A stretch of 64,000 bases of DNA from an uncultured Christensenellaceae bacterium. GTDB lineage: Bacteria > Bacillota > Clostridia > Christensenellales > UBA3700. Below, one piece after another: positions 1 to 10,726 of this stretch; position 1 is the stretch's first letter, and every line of letters begins with the position of its first letter. The position numbers were made by a program, and so were the translations under genes. The DNA lies in assembly GCA_944380285.1 (NCBI GenBank), contig CALWGZ010000001.1, forward strand, positions 62,001 through 126,000, read 5' to 3'. The notes beneath the pieces are model-generated. The model was not told the DNA's origin. It saw only the letters and a list, made by a program, of their open reading frames with translations, and ran no database searches.

Positions 1-1346
1 TCCAAAGCATATATCGCCATAGAGAGCTCCATACGCTTGCGCATCATTTGACACGAGATGTCGTAGGGCTTGTCCATGCTCCCGGCGTAGTTGAGGTTGT
101 TGGCGACGCATCCGCCCGAGCAATAGTATTTGGCGATACAGTTCGCGCACTCGGGTTTGCGGGTGACGATGTTGCAGGCGAACTTTTCGCTGACAGACAT
201 GTCGTACTCGGTAGATTTGAGCACATTGCCCATGAGGTAGGGTTTGTTCTCGGCGAATTGGTGGCAGGGATAGATATCCCCTCTCGGCGTGACGGCGAGA
301 TACTCGCATCCGCTTCCGCAGCCGGTAAGCCTCTTGATGACGCACGGACCGCCTTCGAGGTCGATCATGAAGTGGAAGAAGTTGAACCACTTATCCGTGC
401 GGCGGCGCTCGATGTAGGCGCGCGCAAGGCGCTCGTACTCGGCGAGTATGGTCGGGATGTGCTCCTGTCTGATCGCAAGCTCGGGGATGTCGGTGACGAC
501 CGGTTCCATCGAGATCTGGTCAAAGCCGCAGTCGTTGAGGAAGAGCACGTCGTCGGCAAAGTCGAGATTTTGCGCGGTGAAAGTGCCGCGGACGTAGTAA
601 GACTTGTCGCCGCGGATCTTGCGGAACTCGAGCGCGTTGTTCAAAATGACGTCAAAGACGTCCTTGCCGCTCGGGGTCTTGCGGACGCGGTTGTGCACCT
701 CTCGCCTGCCGTCGATGGACAACACGACATTGTACATGTTGTCGTTGAGCCAGCGGCGGTTTTCCCCGTTGAGGAGCAGGCAGTTGGTGGTCATCGTGAA
801 ATTGAATGTCTTGCCCGTCTCTTTTTCGCGCGAGCGCGCGTACTCGACGACCGCCTTGACAGTCTCCATGTTCATCAACGGCTCTCCGCCGAAAAAGTCG
901 ATCTCGAGATTTTGCCTCTTGCCGCTGTTGGCGATGAGGAAGTCGACCGCCTTCAAGCCCACTTCGACGGGCATATGCGCCCTGTCCGAGGTGTGATAGG
1001 TGCCCTCGTCGGCGAAGCAATATTTGCAGCGCAGATTGCAGTCGTGGCAGATGTGCAGACACAGCGCCTTGACCTCGCCGATCCGCTTTTTGTTCATCGT
1101 CACGGTGCAGGGGCTGTCAAGCGCGCCCTCTGCGGCGAGCGAATCGAGCTCGGCGTTAATCTCATCCCTGTCTGTTTGAGAAACGCGCGCGTATTCATTC
1201 TTTTCTTGTTCGGTAAAATCGAGGCCGTACCGCTCTTTTGCGCATAAAAAAGTGACATGATCCACATTGTGGAGACTGCCACTTTCGGTGTCGTACAAAA
1301 AGCTATACGTCCTGTCCCCGAAACGGAAACAAAACGGATGCGTCAT
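1..1346 (-). CDS. scfB: SCIFF peptide radical SAM maturase (3' end outside the window)
   Basis: Radical SAM/SPASM enzyme that installs thioether cross-links in the SCIFF peptide encoded just upstream. Reading the minus strand from the ATG at 1346 gives an open frame to the window edge (448 codons, close to full length for the family). The radical SAM motif CNLRCKYC has its three cysteines at about residues 103, 107 and 110; a GGEP motif follows, and the C-terminal half is rich in cysteine (CGSGC, then CANC and YYCSGGC), as expected for SPASM-type auxiliary Fe-S clusters. The ATG lies one base after the SCIFF stop, so the two genes are co-transcribed and probably translationally coupled. Function is inferred from this pairing plus the motif pattern; the final residues are not visible. 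Confidence 0.93.
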   Translation of the reverse strand, partial: MTHPFCFRFGDRTYSFLYDTESGSLHNVDHVTFLCAKERYGLDFTEQEKNEYARVSQTDRDEINAELDSLAAEGALDSPCTVTMNKKRIGEVKALCLHICHDCNLRCKYCFADEGTYHTSDRAHMPVEVGLKAVDFLIANSGKRQNLEIDFFGGEPLMNMETVKAVVEYARSREKETGKTFNFTMTTNCLLLNGENRRWLNDNMYNVVLSIDGRREVHNRVRKTPSGKDVFDVILNNALEFRKIRGDKSYYVRGTFTAQNLDFADDVLFLNDCGFDQISMEPVVTDIPELAIRQEHIPTILAEYERLARAYIERRRTDKWFNFFHFMIDLEGGPCVIKRLTGCGSGCEYLAVTPRGDIYPCHQFAENKPYLMGNVLKSTEYDMSVSEKFACNIVTRKPECANCIAKYYCSGGCVANNLNYAGSMDKPYDISCQMMRKRMELSMAIYAL

Positions 1347-1347
1347 A

Positions 1348-1521
1348 TCAAAGCAACGGCTTTTTGACGGTGTTGACCTTTTCGTCGCGCTGCTTGCAGC
1401 TCTGGTTGCCGACCGTGCAGCTGGTCTTGCAAGCGGATTGGCAGCTGGATTGGCACTCGCCGCAGCCGATGTGACCGCTCTTCTTCATTCCGTCTTTGAC
1501 TATGCTGTTGATGTGTTTCAT
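1348..1521 (-). CDS. scfA: SCIFF ranthipeptide precursor (six cysteines in forty-five residues)
   Basis: A 57-residue peptide beginning MKHINSIVKDG. Its six cysteines (residues 20, 23, 27, 31, 35 and 42) lie in the family signature CGECQSSCQSACKTSC followed by TVGNQSC. It is the substrate of the adjacent radical SAM maturase, which forms Cys thioether cross-links; the biological role of SCIFF is not settled, though it is nearly universal in Clostridia. The start is fixed by a GGAGG 7 bases upstream. The tail after the last cysteine is long and lysine-rich (KQRDEKVNTVKKPLL). Confidence 0.96.
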   Translation of the reverse strand: MKHINSIVKDGMKKSGHIGCGECQSSCQSACKTSCTVGNQSCKQRDEKVNTVKKPLL

Positions 1522-1553
1522 TCTACACCTCCGATGTCTATTTTGGTAATACT

Positions 1554-1582
1554 ATTGTAATATATCGCAGCGGATAATGCAA
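1554..1582 (-). promoter_or_regulatory. Promoter of the SCIFF operon
   Basis: On the minus strand TTGCAT (1582-1577), a 17-base spacer and TACAAT (1559-1554), about 30 bases before the SCIFF start codon. Confidence 0.6.
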
Positions 1583-1612
1583 GCGATTGCGCAACTTTTC
1601 CTGATCGCGCCG

Positions 1613-1951
1613 TCAATCGCCGCGATCGAGGTCGCGCAACGCATGGACGAGATCTCGCCTGCCATAGATCATCGCAACTACATATAATGTCATGTCTGTC
1701 TCTGAAACTTTATAGTACAAGACATACTCGTCAATGAAGACTTTGCGCAGAGACTCATCGTTGATATACGGATTATCGACCTTTTTGCCTGAATTCGGGA
1801 ACATCCTCAGCCTGTCCAAACAATCGAAAACCTTGCGTCCGAGAGCTGCCGCAGCGTTCGGCGAACAGAGTTCTTCCGAAATATATTCCAAAATAGAATC
1901 AATATCTCTTTCCGCCCTCGCGGTAAAACGACACCCGAGTTTACAGTCCAT
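1613..1951 (-). CDS. RelE/ParE-family toxin of a type II toxin-antitoxin pair
   Basis: About 112 residues from the ATG at 1951 (MDCKLGCRFTARAERDI). The pattern of an N-terminal region with RAERDIDSILEYI, a central conserved region with FPNSGKKVDNP and a C-terminal YVVAMIYGRRDLV is the RelE/ParE plasmid-stabilisation fold, the family of ribosome-dependent mRNA interferases and gyrase poisons; which target applies cannot be told from sequence. The ATG overlaps the last codons of the antitoxin gene by 11 bases, the usual antitoxin-first arrangement. A longer reading from 1990 is possible but would overlap the antitoxin far more. Confidence 0.85.
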   Translation of the reverse strand: MDCKLGCRFTARAERDIDSILEYISEELCSPNAAAALGRKVFDCLDRLRMFPNSGKKVDNPYINDESLRKVFIDEYVLYYKVSETDMTLYVVAMIYGRRDLVHALRDLDRGD

Positions 1952-2198
1952 ACTTGTCAGAAATGCGCGTTTTGACCTCGTCTCCGTCAACGATGTTTCC
2001 GCTTGCGATATCCTTCAGCCCCTCGTTGACCGCCTTGGCTTCGCGCAATTCACCGATAAGCTTTTCATAATGATCGATGCTCATCACTACCAACTTGCCG
2101 TAACCGTTCTTTGTCACGAAAACAGGACCGTCTGCCTCGCGGCACTTGCGCTCGATCTCGACGGTATCTTTAAGATCTCTCATCGGAATGATGGTCAT
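1941..2198 (-). CDS. Phd/YefM-family antitoxin
   Basis: An 85-residue protein starting MTIIPMRDLKDTVEIERKC. The N-terminal half (DLKDT..I...C....PVFVTKNGYGKLVVMS) is the Phd/YefM DNA-binding fold; the C-terminal half (YEKLIGELREAKAVNEGL) is the helical toxin-neutralising tail. It should bind the toxin and repress its own promoter. It is the first gene of the pair and overlaps the toxin start. A GGTGAG lies close before the ATG. Confidence 0.88.
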   Translation of the reverse strand: MTIIPMRDLKDTVEIERKCREADGPVFVTKNGYGKLVVMSIDHYEKLIGELREAKAVNEGLKDIASGNIVDGDEVKTRISDKYGL

Positions 2199-2227
2199 AA
2201 CTCACCTCGCGATATTATTCTGTCTAA

Positions 2228-2256
2228 ATTATATACTAAATTATGTCACATGTCAA
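2228..2256 (-). promoter_or_regulatory. Toxin-antitoxin promoter
   Basis: Minus strand consensus promoter TTGACA (2256-2251), 17-base spacer, TATAAT (2233-2228). The spacer and -10 box sit in an AT-rich stretch with the repeated half-site TAAATTAT, a plausible place for autorepression by the antitoxin. Confidence 0.7.
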
Positions 2257-2327
2257 TATCTTATTTCATTGTCTTCAATGAGGCATTATGCTCTGTATAT
2301 CCGCATATGCTTTGTCGGAGGTGAAAT

Positions 2328-2714
2328 ATGACCAAGACGGACAAGCATGACATCGCCGACGTCGTCCTCGTGACGCTGCTGTCGGTGATATTTTCGGTGA
2401 TAGGCGTGGCGATCTTCGCCGCAGTGGTGGGCTTTGCGGAAGTGCCTGAGAAGTTCATCGAGCCGATCAACATCGCGATCAAGATCGTCGCTATCGCGCT
2501 CGCTTCGGTGATCGGAATGCGCAAAAAGAGCAACGGACTGCTCAAAGGTCTGATCGCGGGTCTGCTCTATGCCGGCGCGACCTATCTGATCTTTTCGTTG
2601 ACGAGCGGCTCGTTTGAGGGCAACGGCATGAGCGTATTCGACGCTCTGACCTGCGCGGCTTCCGGTGTGCTGAGCGGCATACTCGCTGTCAACATAGGCA
2701 AAGAAAAGGCATGA
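2328..2714 (+). CDS. TIGR04086-type small membrane protein
   Basis: 128 residues, four hydrophobic segments (about 12-37, 45-62, 70-88 and 100-122) separated by short polar loops, with basic residues RKK between segments two and three. Size, topology and position between the SCIFF genes and yajC match the uncharacterised TIGR04086 membrane family, which is frequent beside these genes in Clostridia. Start chosen from GGAGG at 2318-2322, six bases before the ATG. It faces yajC and shares a bidirectional terminator with it. Function unknown. Confidence 0.75.
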   Translation: MTKTDKHDIADVVLVTLLSVIFSVIGVAIFAAVVGFAEVPEKFIEPINIAIKIVAIALASVIGMRKKSNGLLKGLIAGLLYAGATYLIFSLTSGSFEGNGMSVFDALTCAASGVLSGILAVNIGKEKA

Positions 2715-2740
2715 AAAAAGCGGGCGCGTCGTGCGCCCGC
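2714..2740 (-). terminator. Terminator after yajC (also after the TIGR04086 gene)
   Basis: Stem GCGGGCGC / GCGCCCGC with a 5-base loop (2720-2740), followed on the minus strand by a run of six T (2719-2714). It lies between two converging genes. Confidence 0.85.
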
Positions 2741-2753
2741 TCTTCGGTCAAAC

Positions 2754-3332
2754 TCAGAATTTGAGATCGTTGTCTCCGTCGATGCCGGTGGTGTTGCTCT
2801 CGCTGTCGGAAGAGTCGTTGTCGACGACCTCGCCTTCTTCGAAGGTGTCCTCGGCGCTCTCGCCTTCCGCCGCCTCTCTGTACTTGCGACCGCGCTTTCT
2901 CGCCTTCTTCTCCGCGCTCTCGGCGTCGGCGACTTCATCGTCCGCCGCGACGGGAGCCTCTTTCTGAGCGGCGACAGCGGTCTCGTTGCTGACCGGTACG
3001 CCGTCGGGGGTCGCGATCACGTTGTAGACAGCGCCCTTGTCGATCGTGACGAGCATGGAGCCGTCGAGATTGGCGCTGATGTCGAGTACAAACACGTTCT
3101 GCTGATTGTCGATCGCCTTGATGATGCCGACGAAACCGCCGATGGTTCTGATCTTGGTGCCGGTCTTGATGCTGTTCATCATTTCCTGCGCCTTCTTTTG
3201 TCTCTTGCGTTGGGGGATGATGGACAAGAGCATCATGCCGATCATCAACGCGCCGAGCACGACGAGCATGATGATGGAAGATTTGTTGTTTCCGCCGTCC
3301 GCGTCTGCCGCCAATATGAGCAATTCTTTCAT
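2754..3332 (-). CDS. yajC: YajC-like Sec translocase accessory subunit with acidic tail
   Basis: 192 residues. A short N-terminal stretch, one membrane helix at about 19-40 (IIMLVVLGALMIGMMLLSIIP), the basic QRKRQKKAQEMMNSIKTGTKIRTIGGF motif typical of YajC, then a small beta domain to about residue 110. YajC associates with SecDF-type translocase components. The last 80 residues are an unusual low-complexity tail rich in Ala, Glu, Asp and Ser with a KKARKRGRKYRE patch; ordinary YajC proteins are about 90-110 residues. The preceding 166 bases carry its own promoter, so it need not depend on the tgt operon. Confidence 0.9.
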   Translation of the reverse strand: MKELLILAADADGGNNKSSIIMLVVLGALMIGMMLLSIIPQRKRQKKAQEMMNSIKTGTKIRTIGGFVGIIKAIDNQQNVFVLDISANLDGSMLVTIDKGAVYNVIATPDGVPVSNETAVAAQKEAPVAADDEVADAESAEKKARKRGRKYREAAEGESAEDTFEEGEVVDNDSSDSESNTTGIDGDNDLKF

Positions 3333-3376
3333 GGTAACTCCTTTTGTTTGCGCGCATACGCGGCGCGCTACATAAT

Positions 3377-3405
3377 ACTATATATAAATTTTTACAAAAT
3401 AGCAA
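3377..3405 (-). promoter_or_regulatory. yajC promoter
   Basis: Minus strand TTGCTA (3405-3400), 17-base spacer, TATAGT (3382-3377). Confidence 0.5.
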
Positions 3406-3497
3406 GCGACTTGACGGTCAAAATGCTGTTTTTTGTGTAAAATTTCTGTTAATCGAAGATGAACTGTGCAAAATCTGCGCATATCGCGCAAATTCGG

Positions 3498-5697
<2,200 letters not shown>

Positions 5698-5698
<1 letters not shown>

Positions 5699-6762
5699 CA
5701 GTCCTTTTTGTCAAAGACGTCGAGCATGCTCATTTGGCGTATCGCCGCCTGAGGCACCTCTCTGCCGAAATGTTTGTATGCGTCGGGAAGCACGACCCTG
5801 CCGCGCGGAGTGCGCGCGATGAAGGTGATCTGCATGAGATAGGGTTCGTAGACGTCCTCGATCGTGCCGCTGTCCTCGCCTATCGACGCGGCGAGCGTGT
5901 CCAGACCGACCGGTCCGCCGCCGAACTTGTCGATCATCGTCAAGATGATCTTGGCGTCGACCGAGTCGAGCCCCAGCTTGTCGATCTCCATCCTGCCGAG
6001 AGCATGGTCGGCGACCTCATAGTCTATCACGCCCTCGCCCTTGACCTCGGCAAAGTCGCGGACGCGCTTCAAGATGCGGTTGGCGATACGCGGAGTGCCG
6101 CGGCTGCGCCTTGCGATCTCGACCGCGCCGTCGTCGGTGATCTCGACGCCCAAAATGGCTGCCGAACGGCGGACGATCTTGGCGAGCTGCTCGGGGGTGT
6201 ACATCTCCAGCCTGCAATTGACGCCGAAGCGGTCGCGAAGCGGCGAGGTCAGCATACCCGCCTTTGTCGTCGCGCCGATCAACGTGAACTTGGGCAGCGC
6301 GAGACGAATGCTCTTCGCGGACGGTCCCTTGCCTACGACAAAGTCGAGCGCAAAGTCCTCCATCGCGGGATAGAGCACCTCTTCTACGTTGCGGTTGAGA
6401 CGGTGGATCTCGTCGATGAACAGCACGTCGTTCTCGCCTAAGTTTGTGAGGATCGCCGCAAGGTCCGCCGCCTTTTCGATCGCGGGGCCCGAGGTGATGC
6501 GGATCTGCGCGTTCATCTCGGACGCGATGATGTGCGCGAGCGTGGTCTTGCCCAGCCCCGGAGGACCGTACAGCAGCACATGGTCGAGAGGCTCGCCCCT
6601 TGCGACGGCTGCCTTGATGTAGATCTCGAGATTCTCTTTGATCTTGTCTTGACCGACATACTCGTCCATCGTACGCGGGCGCAGGGTGTTTTCGCTGTCG
6701 CTCTCCCCCGCGGTCTGCAACGATGACATAAATCTCGGTTCGCGTTCGTCGAAATCGCTCAT
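5698..6762 (-). CDS. ruvB: Holliday junction branch migration helicase RuvB
   Basis: 354 residues. AAA+ motor with Walker [10 protein letters not shown], Walker B FIDEIHR, sensor region [18 protein letters not shown] and a C-terminal winged helix ending with FGREVP. With RuvA it drives branch migration at recombination junctions. Start ATG at 6762 overlaps the ruvA stop by four bases (ATGA). Length and motif order are normal. Confidence 0.98.
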
Positions 6763-7361
6763 TTGTCAAAGCTCCTCAGCGCAAGCCCGATGATCTGTTC
6801 GAGCTTGTCCGTCTTTTTCATCGCCGCCGCGACTGCGGTGTATGCTTCCGTCTTGGAGATGCCCAGCGAAACGAGCGCGGCGATCGCGTCCTGCGCGGTC
6901 GCGTCCCCGACCGCGGAAGTCGGCATGATGTCCGTCGGGGCGATCGCGGTCGCGCTCGACGAGACCTGTTCGCGCAATTCGAGGATTATGCGCTCGGCGG
7001 TCTTTTTGCCAATGCCCTTGACCTTGGACAGAGTCGCCGCGTCTCCGCCGACGATCGCGATCGCAAGCGTCGAGACGTCCACGGACGACAGGATCTGCAA
7101 CGCCAGCTTTCCGCCGACGCCGCCGACCGAAGTCAAATTCTCGAACATCGCCTTCTCTTCTTTGGAATAGAAGCCGAACAGCCTGACGTCGTCCTGCGCG
7201 ACCGCAAGACGGCAATAAACGGTGACCGTCTCGCCCTGCCTGCCCAGCTTGGCGAGCGTGGCATTGCTGACCAGCAGCTCGTACGCGACCCCTCCCGGGG
7301 TGGCGACGGCAAGCCTGCCTTCTTCATAAAAAACTACTTTACCGGTGATCGAATAGAACAT
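6759..7361 (-). CDS. ruvA: Holliday junction DNA-binding protein RuvA
   Basis: 200 residues from [10 protein letters not shown]. Domain I is an OB fold (about 1-65), domain II has the helix-hairpin-helix repeats ([13 protein letters not shown] and [16 protein letters not shown]), domain III is the C-terminal UBA-like segment ([22 protein letters not shown]) that contacts RuvB. A longer frame runs upstream to 7619 but that part is the antisense of coaE and is not credible; the start at 7361 gives a normal length. It is separated from coaE by about 56 bases. Confidence 0.97.
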   Translation of the reverse strand: MFYSITGKVVFYEEGRLAVATPGGVAYELLVSNATLAKLGRQGETVTVYCRLAVAQDDVRLFGFYSKEEKAMFENLTSVGGVGGKLALQILSSVDVSTLAIAIVGGDAATLSKVKGIGKKTAERIILELREQVSSSATAIAPTDIMPTSAVGDATAQDAIAALVSLGISKTEAYTAVAAAMKKTDKLEQIIGLALRSFDK

Positions 7362-7417
7362 ATCGGATATATTATAGCTCAAACGCGCGCGCAAAGCAAC
7401 CGTTGCCGCGCATTGCG

Positions 7418-7975
7418 TCAAATCAATTTCGCTCTCTTCAACACGTCGTCGACTCGGCGGCGCAGCTCTTCGAGCGAACAGTCGGTGTCTATGACCTCGT
7501 CCGCCCTCGGCTCTTCCGTCTTGCGAAGCGCGAACATCGCGGCGATCTCCTCTTCGCCCCTGCCGTCCCTCGCGGCGACTCTCTTTGCCCTGACAGCCGC
7601 CGGCGCGGTGACCAGCCACAGTTCGTGTTCGACGCCGTCCAGCGCGTCGGGCACCTGGACTTCGGCAAACGCGACGTCTTTGCCGCGCGTGAGTTCGAGC
7701 AGCTTTGCGACCACTCGCGGATGAGCGGCGGCGTTGAGTCTGATCACGTCTTCGGGGTGTGCGGCAAGGTGCGCGGAGAGCGCCTTCTTGTCCACTTTGC
7801 CACCTTTGACCGCGCCGAACAGCCGCTCGATCTCTGCGACGTAATCGGGCGAATTTATCACGCCCGTGTTGAAAATACGGTCACAATCGTAGACGTCGAA
7901 GCCTCGGCTCGCGATATATGCGGCGACCGTCGACTTGCCGCTGCCCATGGGGCCCGTGATCGCGATCAGTCTCAT
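7418..7975 (-). CDS. coaE: Dephospho-CoA kinase
   Basis: 185 residues from MRLIAITGPMGSGKSTVAAY. The P-loop GPMGSGKS, the DCDR motif and the LID-like basic region (RAKRVAARDG) identify the last enzyme of coenzyme A synthesis. The start is the ATG that overlaps the polA stop (ATGA), five codons inside the longest frame. The polA-coaE pairing is common in Bacillota. Confidence 0.93.
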   Translation of the reverse strand: MRLIAITGPMGSGKSTVAAYIASRGFDVYDCDRIFNTGVINSPDYVAEIERLFGAVKGGKVDKKALSAHLAAHPEDVIRLNAAAHPRVVAKLLELTRGKDVAFAEVQVPDALDGVEHELWLVTAPAAVRAKRVAARDGRGEEEIAAMFALRKTEEPRADEVIDTDCSLEELRRRVDDVLKRAKLI

Positions 7976-10518
7976 TTCGCCTCCAACCAATTGTCGCCTA
8001 TCCCTATGTCCGCGATCAACGGCACCGCAAGCGTTGCCGCGCTCTCCATCTCGCGTTTGAGTATCTTGGCGACCGCTTCGGTCTCGCTCTCGGGCGCGTC
8101 GACGATGAGTTCGTCGTGTACCTGCATGATCAATCCCGCTTTGAGTCCTGCGTCTTTGAGCGCTCGGTCGACGGCGATCATAGCCTTTTTGATGATGTCC
8201 GACGCGGTGCCCTGCAATGGCATATTCATCGCGACGCGTTCGCCGAACGAGCGGGTGTTGTAGTTGGTCGATTTCAGCTCCGGAATATATCTCCTCCTGC
8301 CGTCGAGGGTGCGCACATAGCCGTGCTCCTTCGCGTATTCTACGCTGCTCTCCATATACTTCTTGACGTCGGGATAGGTCGCGAAATAGTTGTTCATATA
8401 TTCGCGCGCCTGCCAGACTGCGATGCCGAGATCTTCCGAAAGTCCGTAGTCGCTGATGCCGTAGATGATGCCGAAGTTGACCGCCTTTGCGCTGCGGCGC
8501 ATATCGGGGGTGACGAGTTCGGGCGGCACGCGGAACAGCTTTGCCGCGGTCGCGGCGTGGAAGTCGGCGCCGGCGTTGAACGCCTCGATCATATGTCTGT
8601 CGCCGCTGAAATGCGCCATAAGCCTCAATTCGATCTGCGAATAGTCGGCGCAGACCAGCTTACAGCCGGGCGAGGCGACGAACATGCGCCTGATCTCTTT
8701 GCCGCTCTCCTTGCGGATGGGGATGTTTTGCAGATTGGGCTCCGTCGACGACAGTCTGCCCGTCGCGGTGACCGCCTGTCGGAACACCGTGTGTATGCGC
8801 CCCTTGGCGTCTATCAGCGGCAGCATGCCGTCGAGATAGGTGGATTTGAGCTTGGACAGCTCGCGGTAGTACAATATCAGCGGCACGATCGGGTGCTCGT
8901 TTTTGAGCGCGGCGAGCACTTCGACGTTGGTCGAATAGCCGCTCTTGGTCTTTTTGCCCGTTTTCAATCCGAGTTTTTCGAACAAAATGTGCGCGAGCTG
9001 CTTGGTGGAGTTGAGGTTGAACGGTTCTCCTGCAAGCTCGGTGATCTTTGCGGCGAGTTCGTCCGCCTGCGCGCCGAACCTTGCGGCGAGCGATTCAAGC
9101 GTCCCTCTGTCGACGGTGAAGCCCCTGTCCTCCATGTCTTTGAGAACGGACACGAGCGGCTTTTCGAGATCGCGGTACATCGCGGTCTGTTCCTTTTCGG
9201 CGAGTTCCTTTTCGAGCATGCCGTCGACCGCGAGCAGCGCCGCGCCGACATTGCCGCCGGGCACGTCGTATGCGGCGAACAGATCGGACGCACTCTTGTA
9301 GCCGGCGTTGCTGTCGCAGAGATAGGCTTTGAGCATAACGTCGTCCCAGCCGCGCAGCGCAACGCCGTAGCCGTCCAAGCTGTGCATGATAGTCTTGGCG
9401 TCAAAGCACACCTTGACGACGGCCCCGTCTTCGAGCACGGGTTTGAGCGCGGCGAGCGCGCCGTCAAAGGTCACGCCCTCGTCAAAGAAGTTGTCGGTGA
9501 CCGCGATCGAATAGGAGGCGCCGTCGCAGGCGAAAAACATTCTCTCGCCCGACATGTCGAACGCCGCCCTTCCCTTTGCCGCAGCGGCGATCTCGCGCAG
9601 CCTCGCCTCGTCTTTGACCTCTTCTGCGTCGGGCAAAGTCAGCCCCACGCCTGCCGCCGCCGCGCCGTCGTCGTACTCGAACGAATCGGCGAGTTTGGAG
9701 AGGTTGTAATCGAGAAGTTCCTTTTTGAGCGCGACCGGGAACACAGGCTTGAAGTTCGCCTCGAGCACTCCGGCATCGACCGGACTGTCGGTGTCGATCG
9801 TCGCGAGTTTGTACGAGAGATAGGCAAGGTCCTTGTTCTGTTCCAGCTTTTCACGCAGCTTGCCCTTGACCTCGTCCAAGTGGGCGTACACCCCGTCCAA
9901 CGTGCCGTAGCTGTCCAGCAAGCCCTTCGCCGTCTTTTCGCCGACTCCGGGCACGCCGGGGATGTTGTCGGACGCGTCGCCCATCAACGCTTTGAGGTCG
10001 ATGACCTGCGAGGGCGTTAGCCCGTGATCCTCTTTGAGCTTTGCTTCGTCCATAAGCGCGATCTCGGTGATGCCCTTGATCGTGAACACGACCTTTGTGC
10101 GGCTGTCGATCAGCTGCCAGCTGTCGCGGTCGCCTGTGACGATGAGTACGTCGCCGTCAAACTTGCGCGCGAGCGTACCGATCAGATCGTCCGCCTCGTA
10201 GCCGTCCATTTCGCACACCGGAACGCCCATCAGCGCGAGTATGTCCTTGACGGGCTGCAACTGCGCGGCGAGGTCTTCGGGCATTGGCTTGCGCGTCGCC
10301 TTGTAGCCGTCGTACATCTCCTTGCGGAAAGTGGGCGCCTTGCGGTCGAACGCGGCAACGACCTTGTCCGGCTCAAATTGCGAGATCAGCTTGGCAAACA
10401 TCGTAAAGTAGCCGTGGATCGCCCCGGTGGGACGGCCCTTGCGGTCGGTGAGCGCGCTCATCGCGTAATATGCGCGGTTGAGCAGCGAGTTGGAATCGAG
10501 CAAGACGAGAGTCGACAT
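7972..10518 (-). CDS. polA: DNA polymerase I
   Basis: 848 residues from MSTLVLLDSNSLLNRAYYAMS. Order: 5'-3' exonuclease (about 1-290, with KALMGDASDNIPGVPGVGEKTA), a proofreading-like domain (about 300-470), and the polymerase domain with motif A DYSQIELR, O-helix region RRSAKAVNFGIIYG and motif C QVHDELIVD. In the middle domain the exonuclease D-x-E pair is missing (AFDMSGERMFF), so proofreading is probably lost, as in several Bacillota. The start is the ATG at 10518 with GGAG upstream rather than the longer frame to 10581. Confidence 0.96.
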   Translation of the reverse strand: MSTLVLLDSNSLLNRAYYAMSALTDRKGRPTGAIHGYFTMFAKLISQFEPDKVVAAFDRKAPTFRKEMYDGYKATRKPMPEDLAAQLQPVKDILALMGVPVCEMDGYEADDLIGTLARKFDGDVLIVTGDRDSWQLIDSRTKVVFTIKGITEIALMDEAKLKEDHGLTPSQVIDLKALMGDASDNIPGVPGVGEKTAKGLLDSYGTLDGVYAHLDEVKGKLREKLEQNKDLAYLSYKLATIDTDSPVDAGVLEANFKPVFPVALKKELLDYNLSKLADSFEYDDGAAAAGVGLTLPDAEEVKDEARLREIAAAAKGRAAFDMSGERMFFACDGASYSIAVTDNFFDEGVTFDGALAALKPVLEDGAVVKVCFDAKTIMHSLDGYGVALRGWDDVMLKAYLCDSNAGYKSASDLFAAYDVPGGNVGAALLAVDGMLEKELAEKEQTAMYRDLEKPLVSVLKDMEDRGFTVDRGTLESLAARFGAQADELAAKITELAGEPFNLNSTKQLAHILFEKLGLKTGKKTKSGYSTNVEVLAALKNEHPIVPLILYYRELSKLKSTYLDGMLPLIDAKGRIHTVFRQAVTATGRLSSTEPNLQNIPIRKESGKEIRRMFVASPGCKLVCADYSQIELRLMAHFSGDRHMIEAFNAGADFHAATAAKLFRVPPELVTPDMRRSAKAVNFGIIYGISDYGLSEDLGIAVWQAREYMNNYFATYPDVKKYMESSVEYAKEHGYVRTLDGRRRYIPELKSTNYNTRSFGERVAMNMPLQGTASDIIKKAMIAVDRALKDAGLKAGLIMQVHDELIVDAPESETEAVAKILKREMESAATLAVPLIADIGIGDNWLEAK

Positions 10519-10627
10519 GGCAATTCTCCGATATTTGATTTGAAAACGCGTCTTTGCGACAATAACGTCATCTGCGCGCACTTGCGCACTTCATATACCC
10601 CGATGTCGACGCGTTTTTCTTTCTTTA

Positions 10628-10656
10628 ATTATACATTATTTTCCCCTTTCTGTCTA
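10628..10656 (-). promoter_or_regulatory. polA operon promoter
   Basis: Minus strand TAGACA (10656-10651), 17-base spacer, TATAAT (10633-10628), giving a leader of roughly 100 bases before polA. Confidence 0.6.
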
Positions 10657-10663
10657 TATTTAT

Positions 10664-10693
10664 TTGACTTTGTGCGCCGTAATTTGTTATAAA
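10664..10693 (+). promoter_or_regulatory. Promoter of the Na/Pi cotransporter gene
   Basis: TTGACT (10664-10669), 18-base spacer, TATAAA (10688-10693), back to back with the polA promoter. Confidence 0.55.
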
Positions 10694-10726
10694 GGTCTTA
10701 CGGCGTCAAGCGCCGCAGGAGGACGA

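Noticed and set aside
48-1247. 399-codon plus-strand frame at the left edge
   Set aside because: Antisense of the SCIFF maturase, whose radical SAM motifs are unmistakable on the minus strand.
8116-10020. 634-codon plus-strand frame
   Set aside because: Antisense of polA, with no ribosome binding site or recognisable domain.
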